A stretch of DNA of 64,000 nt, taken from NCBI GenBank assembly GCA_044358015.1, contig JBIKOO010000001.1:62001-126000 (forward strand). The letters run 5' to 3'. This stretch comes from Casp-actino8 sp044358015. GTDB lineage: Bacteria > Actinomycetota > Acidimicrobiia > Acidimicrobiales > Ilumatobacteraceae. The position numbers and the translations under genes were made by a program. This document shows positions 62,964 through 64,000 of the stretch, one piece after another. Numbering within the stretch: position 1 is the first letter of the stretch; every line of letters begins with the position of its first letter. The notes beneath the pieces are model-generated. The model did no database searches, had not been told where the DNA came from, and saw nothing but the letters and a program-made list of their open reading frames with translations.

Positions 62964-64000
62964 TCAGAGCGACGCGATGAGTTTTTCGACCCTTTCATCA
63001 CGGCTCTTGAGCGGGTCTTTACACAAAACAGTGCGTTGGGCTTGATCATTCAATTTCAGGTGCACCCAGTCAACGGTGTAATCCCGTTTCTTTTCTTTGG
63101 CGGCCCGAATGAAATCGCCTCGCAACCGGGCCCGTGTTGTTTGGGGTGGAACATCCATGGCTTCAACAATGTCGGCGTCCGAACACATCCGCTCAACCAG
63201 GTCTCGATCTTGCATCTTGTAGAAAAGACCCCGTGTACGAACCACATCGTGATACTGCAGATCAATCAACTGTGCTTTGGGATCCCCTAGTTCAAGCCCA
63301 TTCTTTGAACAATACGAGTCAATCAACTTGTGCTTGATGACCCAGTCAACTTCGCGATCCAAACTAAAGGGATCCACTTCAATTGCTTCGACACAGTATT
63401 TCCACATTTCTAAGGCCTTTTGTTCATTGGCCTGAAAACCATGGGTCTCTGCATATTTCAGGGCGGCATTGAGATACTCACGTTGGATATCTAATGCGCT
63501 TGCTTCTCTACCACTAGCTAAATGAACGGTTTTTCGGCAGGTCGTGTCATGACTGAAATCGCGAATCGCGCGTATCGGATTTTCAAGAGTCATATCCCGC
63601 AGCTCGCACTTGGGATCTTCCATCATCCTCAGGAGGCAAGCTGTTGAGCCGACTTTCAAAAAGTTGGAGTATTCGCTCATATTGGAATCCCCAACGATCA
63701 CGTGCAGTCGTCGATAACGCTCAGCATCGGCATGAGGTTCATCCCGAGTATTGATAATTGGACGACTACGGGTCGTCGCCGAAGACATCGTCTCCCAGAT
63801 GTGGTCGGCCCGTTGGGTGATGGAATACACCGGACCTCGTGCAGTCTGAACTATTTTTCCGGCACCAGTAAAGATCATTCGCGATACCAAAAATGGGATC
63901 AGGATTGAATTATGCAAACTCGCGTCGTCGTCCCGTGATGTCAGGTAATTCTCATGACATCCATAGCTATTCCCAGCAGAGTCAGTGTTGTTCTTGAAAA
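62964..64000 (-). CDS. pafA: Pup-protein ligase PafA, 5' end beyond window
   Basis: Partial, 344 residues visible; the frame stays open to the window edge, so the N-terminus is cut. The visible part starts FKNNTDSAGNSYGCHENYL and contains RSRPIINTRDEPHADAERYRR, IVGDSNMSEYSNFLKVG and the C-terminal VDWVHLKLNDQAQRTVLCKDP, all diagnostic of PafA over Dop. It attaches the ubiquitin-like Pup to lysines for the proteasome. The TTG at 63917 is only an internal codon. Confidence 0.93.
   Translation of the reverse strand, partial: FKNNTDSAGNSYGCHENYLTSRDDDASLHNSILIPFLVSRMIFTGAGKIVQTARGPVYSITQRADHIWETMSSATTRSRPIINTRDEPHADAERYRRLHVIVGDSNMSEYSNFLKVGSTACLLRMMEDPKCELRDMTLENPIRAIRDFSHDTTCRKTVHLASGREASALDIQREYLNAALKYAETHGFQANEQKALEMWKYCVEAIEVDPFSLDREVDWVIKHKLIDSYCSKNGLELGDPKAQLIDLQYHDVVRTRGLFYKMQDRDLVERMCSDADIVEAMDVPPQTTRARLRGDFIRAAKEKKRDYTVDWVHLKLNDQAQRTVLCKDPLKSRDERVEKLIASL

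Overview
The window reads as chromosome of a free-living actinomycete with moderate G+C, most likely an aquatic member of the Acidimicrobiia. The phylum call rests on several markers seen together: a Pup ligase (pafA) at the right edge, a WhiB regulator, a mycothiol-dependent-isomerase-like protein, the gcvH-garA-ftsR-nuclease-merR block, the tatB-tatC-helY block, and the order ruvCAB ... yajC-secD-secF-apt-rel. The class call is inference. No rRNA, tRNA, prophage, insertion sequence or CRISPR array was found. Gene density is very high, and many neighbours overlap by 4 bases (ATGA or GTGA), so translational coupling is common.

Layout. 1-8 kb: Holliday-junction genes ruvC (cut by the edge), ruvA and ruvB, queuosine genes queA and tgt, Sec accessory genes yajC-secD-secF, and apt. 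8-16 kb: rel, hisS, aspS, a Nudix hydrolase, rarA and two small envelope-type proteins. 16-22 kb: a glycolate oxidase locus (glcD-glcE, an APH-fold kinase, a reverse-strand MDMPI-like gene, glcF). 21.6-26.3 kb, reverse strand: transketolase-transaldolase and nagA. 26.4-33.1 kb: an alpha/beta hydrolase, a hotdog thioesterase, a reverse-strand cluster of two amidohydrolase-fold proteins plus a lipoprotein serine hydrolase, then SRAP, HIT and SDR genes. 33.2-41.6 kb: pgsA, gcvH-garA-ftsR-bifunctional nuclease-merR-gcvT, and convergent gcvP led by a tandem glycine riboswitch. 41.6-50.6 kb: mixed metabolic and regulatory genes, including a luciferase-like oxidoreductase, a PLP decarboxylase, FKBP, threonine aldolase, whiB, a second kinase-fold protein, rbsK, prmA and a gamma carbonic anhydrase. 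50.7-64 kb: a large Arg/Asp-rich protein, enoyl-CoA hydratase, GNAT, an acidic Cys-containing protein, a tandem ThyX-like protein, an M20 amidohydrolase, a stand-alone DAGK C-terminal-like protein, helY-tatC-tatB, a GDPD, lepB and pafA (cut by the edge).

Functionally, glycolate oxidase makes glyoxylate. A transaminase elsewhere could convert this to glycine, threonine aldolase also yields glycine, and the riboswitch-controlled glycine cleavage system burns it. This link between loci is inference.

The strongest unexplained signals are: an exact 18-bp palindrome found three times in three different codon phases; a six-fold in-frame KLGIG repeat at the TatC N-terminus whose only differences are synonymous; a fused ThyX-like protein whose two halves each keep a different part of the signature motif; an amidohydrolase pair in which one member has lost its metal ligands; and a long Ser/Thr-rich insertion in SecD.
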